Assembly (NCBI GenBank): GCA_029781045.1
Contig: JAKOXL010000025.1
Coordinates: 1 to 55,304, forward strand
Reading direction: 5' to 3'
Source: Bacillota bacterium
GTDB lineage: Bacteria; Bacillota; UBA994; UBA5500
DNA: 55,304 nucleotides
The notes under the pieces are model-generated. The model did not search any database and had not been told where the DNA came from. It saw nothing but the letters and a program-made list of their open reading frames with translations. A program made the position numbers and the translations under genes. The first letter of the stretch is position 1. Each line of letters starts with the position of its first letter. Shown in pieces: positions 32,248 to 41,466 of this stretch.

Positions 32248-34047
32248 TTAGAAACTTTCCACTACCAGATCCACCAATGAACCCACGTAAGCCACCGCAG
32301 CATAAATGGGATCGGGCTTGGTCATGTCAACGCCAGCCATCTTCGCCAACTCCATTGGTGGTTTGGTACCGCCGGCCTTCAGCACCTCTAACCAGCGGTC
32401 TACCGCCGGCTGCCCCTCCTCCAGTATAGCTTGGGCCACCGCCGTACCAATAGTCAATCCCGCTGAATAGCTGTAGGGATATAGACCCATGTAATAGTGG
32501 GGCTGGCGCATCCAGGTTAGGCGGGCCCCCTCATCAATCTCCACTGTGTCACCCCAGAACTCTTGCAGTATCTCACCCTGGACTTGACTGAGCACGCTGG
32601 CCGTAATAGGCTGCCCCTTTTCCGCCATGGCAAAGATACGACGCTGCAGCTCACCCTCGATCAAGTGGCGCACGAAGTTGTGATAATAGGTCATCAGCAG
32701 CTGCATGGCCAACCAGCGAATCATCCGCGGATCGTTGCTCTGCGACTTGATATAGTTGCCTACCAACAGCTCGTTAATGGTTGATGGAGCTTCGATGAAG
32801 AACATGGAAGCGCGAGCATTGCTGGGTCGCTGATAACGTAAGGACAATACCCCGTGGCCCGCATGGCCCAACTCATGACTCAGCAACAGGGCGCTGCGCA
32901 TGTTGTCAGTCCAAGTCACTAGGATATAGGGATGTACATCGGGAACCGTAGTACAGAAGGCACCCGTGGACTTACCAATGTTGTTGGCCAAGTCGATCCA
33001 GCGATTCTTTAGACCAGTTTCAATGATGGTCGCATACTCTTCTCCCAGAACCGAAAGACCTTTGAGGATGATCTCCGAAGCAACTTCGAATGTGGCCGGT
33101 GGGCTAAACTCTGGATCTAGCGGCGCTTCAATATCACAGTAGAGCAGTTTATCCAGCCCCAGCACCTTCTTACGCAGCTCCGCATAACGGCGCATGTGGG
33201 GCGCCAGCTCCTTCAGGATAATGTCGTGCAGGTTGTTATAGACCTCTAGGCTCACTTCTTGGCCATGCAGTAGCATATGGGTAGCAGATTCAAAACCTCG
33301 CAACTTGGCCAGAGTCACTTGTTTCTTTACTTCCGTACCCCAGGTTGCCCCATAGGTGTTCTGATAGGCTTGCAAGCCCTTCGTGAAGGAGGCATAGGCA
33401 TTGCGCCGGAGGGTAGTATCGGGTGACTTCTCATAGGCTTCCTCATACATGGCAAACGACATGGGGTGGCTGTTGCCTTGGCTGTCTAAGACCGGTTCAA
33501 AGGTCATATCGGCGGCCTTTGAACGGGTGTAGATCATATATGGCGCATTCAGCACTTCACCTAAAGAGGCCAACGCCTTTTCCGTTTCCGGATGCAACAT
33601 ATAGGGTTTTTCCGCTGTCAGTTTTTCAATAAGCCGCTGGAACTCCCTCAATCGGGGCTCTTCCTCCAAGTAGCGCTCCAGTGTTCCCTCCGGCAAACTC
33701 AAGGCCTCTGAACGAATGAAGGAAGTGGCCGCCTCCACCTGGGCTGCCATAGCCGCGGCCCGCCCCATGGCCATCTGGTTGGCCGGATCGGTACCATCGG
33801 CCGACTGCTTCAAAGAAGCATAGGTCCTAACCCGCATTACCTTCTTCGTCAAATCTTCCATCGCTTCCAAACATGCCAGGAAGACGTCCGGCCCCTCTCC
33901 CAAGCGCCCTTGATACTGGGTGACGGAAGGGACTTCGGCCAACACCGCAGCTAGCGCTTCTTCCCAAGCCGTATCATCGGGATAAATGTCGGTTAGGTTC
34001 CAGGTCAAATGTTCAGGGACCTCTGCCCGTCGCAAACGTTTACTCAT
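32248..34047 (-). CDS. pepF: M3-family oligoendopeptidase F
   Basis: A 599-residue zinc metallopeptidase cleaving oligopeptides in the cytoplasm. The zinc site is LLSHELGHAGHG (HExxH) and the downstream glutamate is in FFIEAPSTINELLVGN. Other family traits are the YHNFVRHLIEGELQRRIF segment and the SYSAGLTIGTAVAQ near the C-terminus. ATG start with AAGGAGG upstream. Downstream on the same strand, after the frameshifted reductase, is the peptide importer, so it probably hydrolyses imported peptides, though cotranscription is not shown. Confidence 0.94.
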   Translation of the reverse strand: MSKRLRRAEVPEHLTWNLTDIYPDDTAWEEALAAVLAEVPSVTQYQGRLGEGPDVFLACLEAMEDLTKKVMRVRTYASLKQSADGTDPANQMAMGRAAAMAAQVEAATSFIRSEALSLPEGTLERYLEEEPRLREFQRLIEKLTAEKPYMLHPETEKALASLGEVLNAPYMIYTRSKAADMTFEPVLDSQGNSHPMSFAMYEEAYEKSPDTTLRRNAYASFTKGLQAYQNTYGATWGTEVKKQVTLAKLRGFESATHMLLHGQEVSLEVYNNLHDIILKELAPHMRRYAELRKKVLGLDKLLYCDIEAPLDPEFSPPATFEVASEIILKGLSVLGEEYATIIETGLKNRWIDLANNIGKSTGAFCTTVPDVHPYILVTWTDNMRSALLLSHELGHAGHGVLSLRYQRPSNARASMFFIEAPSTINELLVGNYIKSQSNDPRMIRWLAMQLLMTYYHNFVRHLIEGELQRRIFAMAEKGQPITASVLSQVQGEILQEFWGDTVEIDEGARLTWMRQPHYYMGLYPYSYSAGLTIGTAVAQAILEEGQPAVDRWLEVLKAGGTKPPMELAKMAGVDMTKPDPIYAAVAYVGSLVDLVVESF

Positions 34048-34142
34048 AGGGACCCTCCTTGTATTTGGTTTCTTCTAGAATATTTCTCAGTCAGCACCCT
34101 TTTCCCTGCCTGACTTAAGCCTAAGCAGCCAAATAGTGTGGC

Positions 34143-34171
34143 TTGAATTAGGATGGCCAGCAGTCTATAAT
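34143..34171 (+). promoter_or_regulatory. fabZ promoter
   Basis: TTGAAT (34143-34148), 17-base spacer, TATAAT (34166-34171): a good housekeeping sigma promoter. It is followed at once by the TGTGCA repeat pair. Confidence 0.75.
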
Positions 34172-34189
34172 TGTGCACAGAATTGTGCA
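34172..34189 (+). promoter_or_regulatory. Repeat operator at the fabZ promoter
   Basis: TGTGCACA (34172-34179) and TGTGCA (34184-34189) are direct repeats with a 12-base period. They cover the expected transcription start of fabZ, a position where a bound regulator would repress. The same arrangement appears twice at the fabH promoter. Confidence 0.55.
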
Positions 34190-34209
34190 AGATAGCTGGA
34201 GGTGTTCCG

Positions 34210-34647
34210 ATGGATATTGTTGAGATTATGGCCCTGCTCCCCCACCGCTACCCCTTCCTATTAGTAGACAAAGTCATTGAAATTATTCCCGGCAGATCGG
34301 CCCGCGCTCTAAAGAACGTGACCATCAACGAACCCTTCTTCGCCGGCCACTTTCCCCAATATCCGGTGATGCCCGGGGTGCTGATCGTGGAAGCAATGGC
34401 GCAAGTGGGAGCCCTTGTTCTCCTGAGCCTGCCTGAACACAGCGGCAAGTTGGGCCTGTTTGCCGGCATTGACAAACTGCGCTTCCGCCGCCAAGTGAAG
34501 CCTGGTGATCAACTAGTGCTGGAGGTGGAAATTGTCGCCCAAAAGGGGCCTATCGGTAAAGGCAAGGCCGTCGCTACCGTTGATGATCAAACAGTGGCCG
34601 CTGGGGAGCTGATGTTCGCCCTCAGCGACCCTGCCAAGGAGAAATAG
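34210..34647 (+). CDS. fabZ: 3-hydroxyacyl-ACP dehydratase FabZ
   Basis: A 145-residue hotdog-fold enzyme that dehydrates 3-hydroxyacyl-ACP in fatty acid elongation. Visible motifs are [14 protein letters not shown], the catalytic-His segment [14 protein letters not shown] and the catalytic-Glu segment [13 protein letters not shown]. The ATG at 34210 follows GGAGG by seven bases; upstream in-frame starts lack such a site. It has its own promoter and terminator ahead of the main fab operon. Confidence 0.95.
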   Translation: MDIVEIMALLPHRYPFLLVDKVIEIIPGRSARALKNVTINEPFFAGHFPQYPVMPGVLIVEAMAQVGALVLLSLPEHSGKLGLFAGIDKLRFRRQVKPGDQLVLEVEIVAQKGPIGKGKAVATVDDQTVAAGELMFALSDPAKEK

Positions 34648-34660
34648 AGCAAACCTGAAA

Positions 34661-34697
34661 AAGGGGGTGTGCACAAAATGTTGCACACCCCTTTTTC
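34661..34697 (+). terminator. Terminator after fabZ
   Basis: Stem AGGGGGTGTGCA with TGCACACCCCTT followed by TTT. Its right arm overlaps the -35 of the fabH promoter, and its sequence contains a further TGTGCA-type repeat pair. Confidence 0.8.
34668..34687 (+). promoter_or_regulatory. Repeat operator overlapping the fabH -35
   Basis: TGTGCACA (34668) and GTTGCACA (34680) repeat with the same 12-base period as at fabZ, covering the fabH -35 TTGCAC. The site overlaps the fabZ terminator, so part of the similarity may come from the hairpin itself. Confidence 0.4.
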
Positions 34698-34709
34698 TCA
34701 TGCTATAAT
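34681..34709 (+). promoter_or_regulatory. fabH operon promoter
   Basis: TTGCAC (34681-34686), 17-base spacer, TATAAT (34704-34709) with an extended TG ahead of the -10. Drives fabH-fabK-fabD-fabG-acpP-fabF. Confidence 0.8.
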
Positions 34710-34720
34710 CCATTTATCTA

Positions 34721-34740
34721 TGTACACAAATATGTGCACA
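34721..34740 (+). promoter_or_regulatory. Repeat operator downstream of the fabH -10
   Basis: TGTACACA (34721-34728) and TGTGCACA (34733-34740), again a 12-base period. It lies over the early transcribed region just before the ribosome-binding site, as at fabZ. Confidence 0.55.
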
Positions 34741-34754
34741 CGGGAGGTGTAGTC

Positions 34755-35732
34755 TTGCGTCTTGCAGGGATTCTAGGTTGGGGCTATCACGTACCCGACC
34801 ATGTCTTGACCAATCACGACCTGGCGCAAATGGTAGACACCAGCGATGATTGGATTATTGCTCGTACTGGTATAAGAGAGCGACGCATTGCGGCAACCAC
34901 AGAAGCCACATCAGACCTTGCTACCAGGGCTGCCGAAATGGCATTAGCCCAAGCTCAAATAGCACCCAGCGACATTGATCTCATCATAGTGGCCACAGTT
35001 ACACCCGATATGGCTTTCCCATCCACCGCTTGTCTGGTGCAGTCCAACATCGGAGCGTTCAACGCAGCTGCCTTTGATCTCTCGGCTGCCTGTTCCGGTT
35101 TTATCTATGGACTAAAGCTGGCCCAGAGTCTGGTTGCCACTGGTGCCATCGATAATTGCCTGCTAATCGGGGCCGAAACCCTGAGCCGCATCGTGGATTT
35201 TATGGACCGTAGCACCTGCGTTCTTTTTGGTGACGGTGCCGGAGCGGTTGTCATCGGTCCCAGTCAGCAACATACGCTACAGACCATAATAGTTGGAGCT
35301 GATGGCAGCGGTGGTCATATTCTACGGCAGCCAGCTGGCGGTTCTCGCAATCCTGCTACCCAGGAGACGGTGGCCTTGCGCCAACACTTCATTCATATGG
35401 ACGGGCAGGAGGTATTCAAGTTTGCAGTCTCCAAGGTTCCGGAGGCGGCGGAAGGGTTGTTGGCAAAGATCGGTCTCCAGGTGGAAGACATCGACTGGTT
35501 TATTCCCCATCAGGCCAACAAACGCATTATAGATGCTGTCATCAAACGACTGGGGCTATCGCCACAGCAAACTATTGTGAACCTGCACAAATACGGTAAC
35601 GTTTCCAACGCCTCTATTCCCATCGCTCTGGCAGAAGCGGCAGCAGCAGGAGTTTTCCAGTCGGGCGAACGCATACTTTTGGCTGGCTTCGGCGGGGGTC
35701 TCACTTGGGGCACCGGGCTGTTGCAATGGTAG
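34755..35732 (+). CDS. fabH: 3-oxoacyl-ACP synthase III FabH
   Basis: Starts fatty acid chains by condensing acyl-CoA with malonyl-ACP. The Cys-His-Asn triad is visible in DLSAACSGF, WFIPHQANKRI and GNVSNASIP. DDWIIARTGIRERR at the N-terminus is typical. The TTG at 34755 follows GGGAGG by seven bases; the GTG at 34734 would precede that site. 325 residues, normal length. First gene of the six-gene fab operon. Confidence 0.95.
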   Translation: MRLAGILGWGYHVPDHVLTNHDLAQMVDTSDDWIIARTGIRERRIAATTEATSDLATRAAEMALAQAQIAPSDIDLIIVATVTPDMAFPSTACLVQSNIGAFNAAAFDLSAACSGFIYGLKLAQSLVATGAIDNCLLIGAETLSRIVDFMDRSTCVLFGDGAGAVVIGPSQQHTLQTIIVGADGSGGHILRQPAGGSRNPATQETVALRQHFIHMDGQEVFKFAVSKVPEAAEGLLAKIGLQVEDIDWFIPHQANKRIIDAVIKRLGLSPQQTIVNLHKYGNVSNASIPIALAEAAAAGVFQSGERILLAGFGGGLTWGTGLLQW

Positions 35733-35743
35733 GAGGAGCAACC

Positions 35744-36694
35744 ATGATAACTACTGCCCTAACCAAGCTATTGGGAGTAGACTGTCCCATCATTCAAGGA
35801 GGCATGGCGTGGGTGGCCACGGCCGAACTGGCCGCCGCCGTATCGCAAGCCGGCGGCCTAGGTGTGATCGGTGTGGGGAACATGTCGGTGGACGGATTCC
35901 GGAAAGAAGTGCAAAAGGCCAAAGCCTTAACCCAACGACCCTTTGGCGTCAATGTGATGCTAATGGCCCCTCAGGCGGAAGCCGTTCTGCAGGCAGCCAT
36001 TGAATTGGAGGTTCCGGTGGTAACAACGGGTGCCGGCAATCCCGGTCCCTATGTGGAAAAACTCAAGCAGCATGGCATAAAAGTATTACCTGTGGTCTCT
36101 TCGGTAGCTCTAGGCAAGCGCTTGGCCCGTTTGGGCGTGGACGCGCTGATCGCCGAAGGCTGGGAAGCCGGTGGACACATCGGCAACATCAGCACCCTGG
36201 CTTTGGTCCCCCAGTTAGTGGACGCCGTCGATATACCGGTGGTAGCCGCCGGCGGCATAGCCGATGCTCGCGGGATTGTGGCCGCCTTCGCGCTCGGTGC
36301 AGCTGGCGTACAAATGGGCACCCGTTTTATCTGTAGCAGTGAATGCACCGTGCATCCCGCCTATAAAAAGGCCATCTTGCAGGCGAGCGATCGAGATGCC
36401 ACCGTAACCGGCTATAGCACCGGTCATCCAGTGCGCTGCCTCCGTAATCGCTTTACCCGGCAGTATCAGGAGCTGGAGCAAAGCGGCGCCAGTGTCGAGA
36501 TGCTCAACCAGTTTGGAGCTGGGCGCTTAGCCAAGGCGGCCCGGAAGGGGGATGTGCTCTACGGTTCCGTAATGGCCGGCCAGGGAGCAGGCCTAGTAAA
36601 ACAGATTTTGCCTGTGCAGGCAATAATGGAGGAGCTAATGGGCGATGTGCAGATGCTAATACGCCAATTGGGGGGTTTTTCATGGCAAAACTAG
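35744..36694 (+). CDS. fabK: Enoyl-ACP reductase II FabK
   Basis: A flavin-dependent enoyl-ACP reductase replacing FabI. The 316-residue protein has the NMO-like barrel with CPIIQGGMAWVAT, the glycine-rich GGLGVIGVGNM, EAGGHIGNIS with the catalytic His, VAAGGIADARGI, and GVQMGTRFICSSE. ATG at 35744 preceded by AGGAGGAG. It overlaps fabD by 13 bases. FabK-type enzymes make the organism insensitive to FabI-directed inhibitors, as known for the family. Confidence 0.95.
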   Translation: MITTALTKLLGVDCPIIQGGMAWVATAELAAAVSQAGGLGVIGVGNMSVDGFRKEVQKAKALTQRPFGVNVMLMAPQAEAVLQAAIELEVPVVTTGAGNPGPYVEKLKQHGIKVLPVVSSVALGKRLARLGVDALIAEGWEAGGHIGNISTLALVPQLVDAVDIPVVAAGGIADARGIVAAFALGAAGVQMGTRFICSSECTVHPAYKKAILQASDRDATVTGYSTGHPVRCLRNRFTRQYQELEQSGASVEMLNQFGAGRLAKAARKGDVLYGSVMAGQGAGLVKQILPVQAIMEELMGDVQMLIRQLGGFSWQN

Positions 36695-37635
36695 CCCTAC
36701 TTTTCCCTGGACAAGGGGTCCAGAACGTAGGCATGGCTGGAGATCTGGCCAGCACCTATCCGCAAGCCTATGACCTGCTGGCTCAGGCCGATGTGTCTCT
36801 GGGTTGGTCCCTATCACAGCTAATGCTCAACGGTCCGGCAGAGACATTAAATCTAACACCCTACACCCAGCCGGCTATCCTAACCGCCTCCCTCGCCTAC
36901 TGGCAGGCATGGCAGTCAGAAGGAGTAAGGGCCGAGGGCGCTATCGGGCTTAGCCTGGGTGAATATAGCGCTCTCGTGGCTGCCAATGCTCTGGATTTTG
37001 CTTCTGCCGTGCGTCTGGTGCACGAGCGTGGTAAGGCCATGGAGTCCGCCTATCCCGCAGGAGCAGGCGAGGTTGTGGTGGTGCTCGGCTTGCAGCGGGA
37101 AGTGGTAGAGAATCTGTGTCAAGCTGCCTCTGACTCCACTTCTTATGTACAGGCCTCTAACTTTAACTGTCCTGGTCAAATCGTGATTGCCGGTGATAAG
37201 GTGGCCGTGGAACGGGCTGGCCAGGCCCTTTTGGCGGCGGGAGCTAAACGCCTTGTTCGCTTACCTGTAAGTGCCCCTTTCCATACCCGGCTATTACAGC
37301 CGGCTGGTACCACCTTCGCTCCCCACTTGCGGGCTACCCATTGGCAAGAGCCCACTATGACAGTGGTCAGCAACGTAGACGCCAGCGTTTACCAGTCACC
37401 GGAACAGATACAAAGACTGCTTGTTCGCCAAATCAGTGAACCAATAGAGTTTACTCACGGAGTGGAGCGGCTACTTGCCGCTGGCTTTACCCACTTCTTA
37501 GAAGTAGGACCTGGCACCAGCCTAGGTGGCATAGTGAAGAAAATTGAGCATAAGGCCACCGTCTACCACGCCAGTTCGGTAGAACAGATCTCCGCAGTGG
37601 CGGAGCAAATCCGTAGAGAGTTGGAGGTGGATTAG
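36682..37635 (+). CDS. fabD: Malonyl-CoA:ACP transacylase FabD
   Basis: Moves malonyl from CoA to ACP. LLFPGQGVQNVGM opens the protein, IGLSLGEYSALV holds the active-site Ser, and VSAPFHTRLLQPAG the catalytic His. The serine motif reads GLSLG instead of the common GHSLG; such a variant occurs in other Firmicutes and does not remove the nucleophile. 317 residues, overlapping fabK and ending one base before the fabG start. Confidence 0.94.
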   Translation: MAKLALLFPGQGVQNVGMAGDLASTYPQAYDLLAQADVSLGWSLSQLMLNGPAETLNLTPYTQPAILTASLAYWQAWQSEGVRAEGAIGLSLGEYSALVAANALDFASAVRLVHERGKAMESAYPAGAGEVVVVLGLQREVVENLCQAASDSTSYVQASNFNCPGQIVIAGDKVAVERAGQALLAAGAKRLVRLPVSAPFHTRLLQPAGTTFAPHLRATHWQEPTMTVVSNVDASVYQSPEQIQRLLVRQISEPIEFTHGVERLLAAGFTHFLEVGPGTSLGGIVKKIEHKATVYHASSVEQISAVAEQIRRELEVD

Positions 37636-38385
37636 TTGCAGGAACGTCGCGTTGCCCTCGTTACCGGTTCAACCGGCTCCTTAGGTACGGCGATATGCTA
37701 TGAATTGGCTGCCGCTGGTTTTGATCTGGCCCTCCACTGCCGTGGAGCTCACGGATTGATGAAAGCCCAACAGCTGGCCCTTGAGCTGTCCCACTATGGC
37801 GGCATCTACTTACCTGTAACTGCTGAACTACCCGATGCAGGGCAAATAGCCCACATGTTCGCAGAAATAAAGGAGACCTTTGGGCGCCTGGATGTACTGG
37901 TGAACAACGCAGGGGTAAATAGAGACCAACTACTGATACGTATGGGACAAGAAGAATTTGAACAAGTACTGGATGTGAATTTGAAAGCAGCTTTCCTCTG
38001 CTTGCAGCATGGGGCCAAGATGATGATTCGGCAGCGTTACGGTCGCATTATCAATATCGCCTCCGTCGCTGGGCAGCTAGGCACTTATGGCCAAGCCAAC
38101 TATGCGGCTTCCAAAGCGGCTCTTATCGGCCTCACGAAGACGGCGGCGCGGGAACTGGCATCCCGACAAATAACCGTAAACGCAGTGGCACCAGGATTCA
38201 TCGATGCCGGTCTCACCAGCAGTCTTACCCCTGAGCAACGCGAATCCTTCATTGCCCAGATCCCCCTGGGGCGGCCCGGCTCCCCCCGGGATGTGGCACT
38301 GGCCGTAGGCTTTCTTGCGGGCGACAAGGCCGATTACATTACGGGGCAAGTACTCAATGTGAACGGTGGCTTACTCATGCCCTAG
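37636..38385 (+). CDS. fabG: 3-oxoacyl-ACP reductase FabG
   Basis: A short-chain dehydrogenase reducing 3-oxoacyl-ACP with NADPH. The cofactor loop is VTGSTGSLGTAI, followed by NNAGVNRDQLL and the Ser-Tyr-Lys catalytic set in IASVAGQLGTYGQANYAASK; VAPGFIDAGLT and the C-terminal ITGQVLNVNGG are typical. 249 residues. TTG start immediately after the fabD stop with GGAGG upstream inside fabD. Confidence 0.94.
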   Translation: MQERRVALVTGSTGSLGTAICYELAAAGFDLALHCRGAHGLMKAQQLALELSHYGGIYLPVTAELPDAGQIAHMFAEIKETFGRLDVLVNNAGVNRDQLLIRMGQEEFEQVLDVNLKAAFLCLQHGAKMMIRQRYGRIINIASVAGQLGTYGQANYAASKAALIGLTKTAARELASRQITVNAVAPGFIDAGLTSSLTPEQRESFIAQIPLGRPGSPRDVALAVGFLAGDKADYITGQVLNVNGGLLMP

Positions 38386-38407
38386 CCCTTGGGAAGGAGG
38401 TGAAAAA

Positions 38408-38641
38408 ATGAACACCATCGACAGAGTAAAAGGAATTGTTGCTGACCAGTTGGGACTTGACGCAGACCAAGTCGCAGCCGAGGCAAGAATTAAAGATGAT
38501 CTGGGGGCCGACTCCCTGGATATGGTGGAACTGATCATGGAGCTAGAAGAAGCCTTCGGCATGAAGATTGCGGAAGAGGACATGAGGCAAATCCTTACAA
38601 TACAAGACGTGGTCGACTACATTGAGAAAAACCGGGGCTAA
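38408..38641 (+). CDS. acpP: Acyl carrier protein
   Basis: A 77-residue acidic four-helix protein carrying the growing acyl chain. The phosphopantetheine Ser36 sits in GADSLDMVELIM. The ATG at 38408 has AAGGAGGTGA upstream, the strongest ribosome-binding site of the operon, fitting the high expression ACP needs. Confidence 0.97.
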   Translation: MNTIDRVKGIVADQLGLDADQVAAEARIKDDLGADSLDMVELIMELEEAFGMKIAEEDMRQILTIQDVVDYIEKNRG

Positions 38642-38653
38642 GGAGGCCGGCAA

Positions 38654-39886
38654 ATGCAACGGGTTTATATAACTGGAATTGGCTTAGTTACTCCTCTAGG
38701 CCTCGACAAGAATGAAGTCTGGGCTAAATTGAAAGCCGGCATTTCTGCGGTTGGGCCGATTACCCGCTTTGATGCCACCGATTACCCTACCCGCATTGCC
38801 GCCGAAGTCTCCGCTTTTGACCCTAGTGATTTTATGGATAAAAAGGAAGCCAAACGCACCGACCGTTTTGTGCAGTTCGCTCTTGCAGCGGCCGAAATGG
38901 CCTTGTGGGACAGCCACCTTGACGCGGAGCAAATCAACAAGGAGCGGGCCAGTGTCTATATCAGTTCCGGTATCGGTGGTTTGGAGACCCTTGCCGCACA
39001 GCATGAGGTGCTGCTGACTAAGGGGCCCGGCAAAGTCAGCCCCTTTCTGGTACCTATGATGATCGGCAACATGGCGGCTGGCCAAGTAGCCATTCGCTAT
39101 GGCTTCTCCGGCGCAGCCAACAACGTGGTAGCCGCCTGCGCTAGTGGTGGTCAGGCCATTGGCGAGGCTCTACGTTGCCTACAACGAGGGGAGGCCGATG
39201 TGGCCTTGGCAGGCGGTACCGAAGCCTCAATTAACCCTATTTCCTTAGCGGGATTCTGTGCCCTGCGGGCATTGAGTACCCGCAACGACGATCCACGAGG
39301 TGCCAGCCGCCCCTTTGATGCGGAACGCGATGGTTTTGTCATGGGAGAAGGAGCAGCGGTGCTGGTGCTGGAGACGGAGGAACACCTAGTGCGGCGCGGT
39401 GGCAAGGCCTACGCTGAGGTGGCTGGTTACGGAGTCACCAATGATGCCAGCCATGTGACCGCACCCCACCCGGAGGCGAAAGGAGCCATCCGGGCTATGC
39501 AGCTGGCTCTAGCCGATGCCAGGCTCGAGCCCACTGATATTATCTACATCAATGCCCATGGAACCTCCACTCCCATGAATGATCGCCTAGAGACGCTGGC
39601 CATTCGGCAGGTATTTCAGGCCCACGCCTATCATCTGGCAGTCAACTCCACCAAGTCAATGATGGGCCACTTGCTGGGAGCAGCTGGGGCCGTGGAATTG
39701 GCTGTCACTGCCTTGTCAATGCAGGAAGGATTTGTGCATCCTACTATCAATTTGCAAACAAGGGACCCCGATTGCGACTTGGACTATGTGGCTAATCGTG
39801 GTCGCGCCCTATCTATCCGAGCCGCCCTCTCCAACTCCCTCGGTTTTGGCGGCCACAACTGCACGCTGGTACTCAAACGGGCGTAG
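38654..39886 (+). CDS. fabF: 3-oxoacyl-ACP synthase II FabF
   Basis: Elongation condensing enzyme of 410 residues. The Cys-His-His triad is in VVAACASGGQAIGEAL, INAHGTSTPMND and SMMGHLLGAAGAVE. The N-terminal VYITGIGLVTPLG and C-terminal NSLGFGGHNCTLVL are typical. Last gene of the operon, followed by two hairpins. 12 bases after acpP. Confidence 0.96.
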   Translation: MQRVYITGIGLVTPLGLDKNEVWAKLKAGISAVGPITRFDATDYPTRIAAEVSAFDPSDFMDKKEAKRTDRFVQFALAAAEMALWDSHLDAEQINKERASVYISSGIGGLETLAAQHEVLLTKGPGKVSPFLVPMMIGNMAAGQVAIRYGFSGAANNVVAACASGGQAIGEALRCLQRGEADVALAGGTEASINPISLAGFCALRALSTRNDDPRGASRPFDAERDGFVMGEGAAVLVLETEEHLVRRGGKAYAEVAGYGVTNDASHVTAPHPEAKGAIRAMQLALADARLEPTDIIYINAHGTSTPMNDRLETLAIRQVFQAHAYHLAVNSTKSMMGHLLGAAGAVELAVTALSMQEGFVHPTINLQTRDPDCDLDYVANRGRALSIRAALSNSLGFGGHNCTLVLKRA

Positions 39887-39930
39887 ACAAACAGAGATAG
39901 GACACTGGCTCTGTTTGACCACGGCCCGTC
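39878..39930 (+). terminator. First hairpin after fabF
   Basis: CAAACAGAG (39888) pairs with CTCTGTTTG (39909), and outer arms ACGGGC and GCCCGT extend the structure. It begins within the final fabF codons and lacks a following T-run; it may stabilise the message rather than stop transcription. Confidence 0.5.
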
Positions 39931-39939
39931 GATAAAACA

Positions 39940-39980
39940 AAGTGTAAGGGGCTGTTTTACCACAACCCCTTACACTTCTT
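39940..39980 (+). terminator. Terminator of the fab operon
   Basis: Perfect 12-base stem AAGTGTAAGGGG with CCCCTTACACTT, 14-base loop, followed by CTT. Confidence 0.8.
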
Positions 39981-40082
39981 AGCAACGTAACTAAAAGCCT
40001 TGGGCCCACTACAGCCTTTAACCAAGGGTAGCTGGGCCTGTTGTTACCACAGAGATTGTTGTCCTTACCAACACGGTACCTG

Positions 40083-40634
40083 CTACTCCCTTCCTTTACA
40101 TCTGCGATAAACAATCATACGGAATAGCCGATCTTTATACTCGCCCTGCTCCACTTCCTGCCCTACCTCAGCAAAGCCACAGCGCTGCAGCAAAGCGCGA
40201 GACCGCAAATTCCTTTTCTCTGTATGGGCCTCCAGAACCCGCAGCCCCATGCTGGAAAAACCATAGTCCATCACGGCCAACAGGGCCTCTTGCATCAACC
40301 CCTGCCCTTGAAAACGGGGATGCAGAGTGTAGCCCACTTCGCCACTTTCCTGCTCCGTTTTCAGATTCCAGATGCAGATGGTGCCAATGACCCGCCCCGT
40401 GGCCCGATGTTCAATGCCCCAAAGGATCCAGACGTGCTCGTCTATGCCCCGATTCATGGCTTTTATATAGTTCTTGGTCTCCTCCAAACTGCTATCGGGT
40501 CTTGTATCGGTATGCTCATGCACACGGGGGTCGCTTCTTAAGGAGAACAAATCATCGGCATCAGATAGCTGAAGGCGCCTGAGCTTGAGGTTGGCTGTCT
40601 CGATGCTAGGAAAGGGGTAAAAGTTGATCCGCAA
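40083..40634 (-). CDS. GNAT-family N-acetyltransferase (RimJ/RimL type)
   Basis: A 183-residue acetyltransferase. The N-terminal ETANLKLRRLQLSDADDLF and the acetyl-CoA loop VGYTLHPRFQGQGLMQEALLA followed by MGLRVLEAHTEKRNLRSRAL are typical of the RimJ/RimL branch, which acetylates ribosomal protein or other N-termini, peptides or small molecules. The target is unknown. TTG start. It lies 21 bases from deoD on the same strand. Confidence 0.88.
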   Translation of the reverse strand: MRINFYPFPSIETANLKLRRLQLSDADDLFSLRSDPRVHEHTDTRPDSSLEETKNYIKAMNRGIDEHVWILWGIEHRATGRVIGTICIWNLKTEQESGEVGYTLHPRFQGQGLMQEALLAVMDYGFSSMGLRVLEAHTEKRNLRSRALLQRCGFAEVGQEVEQGEYKDRLFRMIVYRRCKGRE

Positions 40635-40655
40635 ATGGTCTACCCCCTGTCCACG

Positions 40656-41363
40656 CTATGCGAGAGAAAGGGCAATCTCCATCATTTGTGTAAAGGTCCG
40701 CTCCCGCTCTGCCGCTGGCAGGGCCTCCTTGGTAACAAGGGAATCGGAAACGGTGAGGATACAAAGGGCGTCTACCCCAGCGTAGGCCGCGTTCATGTAT
40801 AACGCGGCTGCCTCCATTTCCACGGCCAAGACACCCATCTTGGCCCAGCGTTTCCAAGCCTCCGGGTCGGCATCGTAGAAGATATCGGATGAGAGCACAT
40901 TACCCACCTTAACCGGATATCCTTTAGCTTCAGCCACAGCCACCGCCTGCTTCAGTAGCTCCCAGGAAGCCGTAGGCGCATATGTACCGGGAAGGCCAAA
41001 CTGGCTGGCGTAGTTGGAGTTAGTAGAGGCCGACATGGCTATGATAATATCTCGCACCTTGATATCAGGCTGGTAAGCCCCACAAGAACCCACACGAATC
41101 AGTTTCTTCGCTCCATAAAAGTGGATCAACTCGTAGGAGTAGATGCCTATGGAAGGCATACCCATGCCGGACCCCATTACTGAAACCGGCTTACCCTGAT
41201 AGAAACCGGTATAACCCAGCATGTTTCTAACCGCATTAAACTGGACCGGATTCTCAAGGAAGTTCTCTGCTATGAACTTGGCCCGTAAAGGATCACCGGG
41301 CAGTAGTACCGTTTCGGCAATCTGTTCCGACGATTTAGCAGCTATATGTGGTGTTGGCAACAT
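40656..41363 (-). CDS. deoD: Purine nucleoside phosphorylase DeoD
   Basis: A 235-residue hexameric-type phosphorylase that splits purine (deoxy)nucleosides in salvage. Motifs: [49 protein letters not shown], and EMEAAALY with the ribose-binding Met-Glu. ATG start behind AAGGAGG. Promoter elements precede it. Confidence 0.95.
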   Translation of the reverse strand: MLPTPHIAAKSSEQIAETVLLPGDPLRAKFIAENFLENPVQFNAVRNMLGYTGFYQGKPVSVMGSGMGMPSIGIYSYELIHFYGAKKLIRVGSCGAYQPDIKVRDIIIAMSASTNSNYASQFGLPGTYAPTASWELLKQAVAVAEAKGYPVKVGNVLSSDIFYDADPEAWKRWAKMGVLAVEMEAAALYMNAAYAGVDALCILTVSDSLVTKEALPAAERERTFTQMMEIALSLA

Positions 41364-41395
41364 ACTTAAGACCTCCTTGATTCTTCTATGCTACC

Positions 41396-41424
41396 ATTAT
41401 AAAGTCCTCAATATTTTGGAACAA
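41396..41424 (-). promoter_or_regulatory. deoD promoter
   Basis: On the minus strand TTGTTC (41424-41419), 17-base spacer and a perfect TATAAT (41401-41396), about 33 bases before the deoD start. Confidence 0.65.
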
Positions 41425-41466
41425 ATGCTGAGTGATTTTGACGATTAACCGCCAAACTAATTTCCA

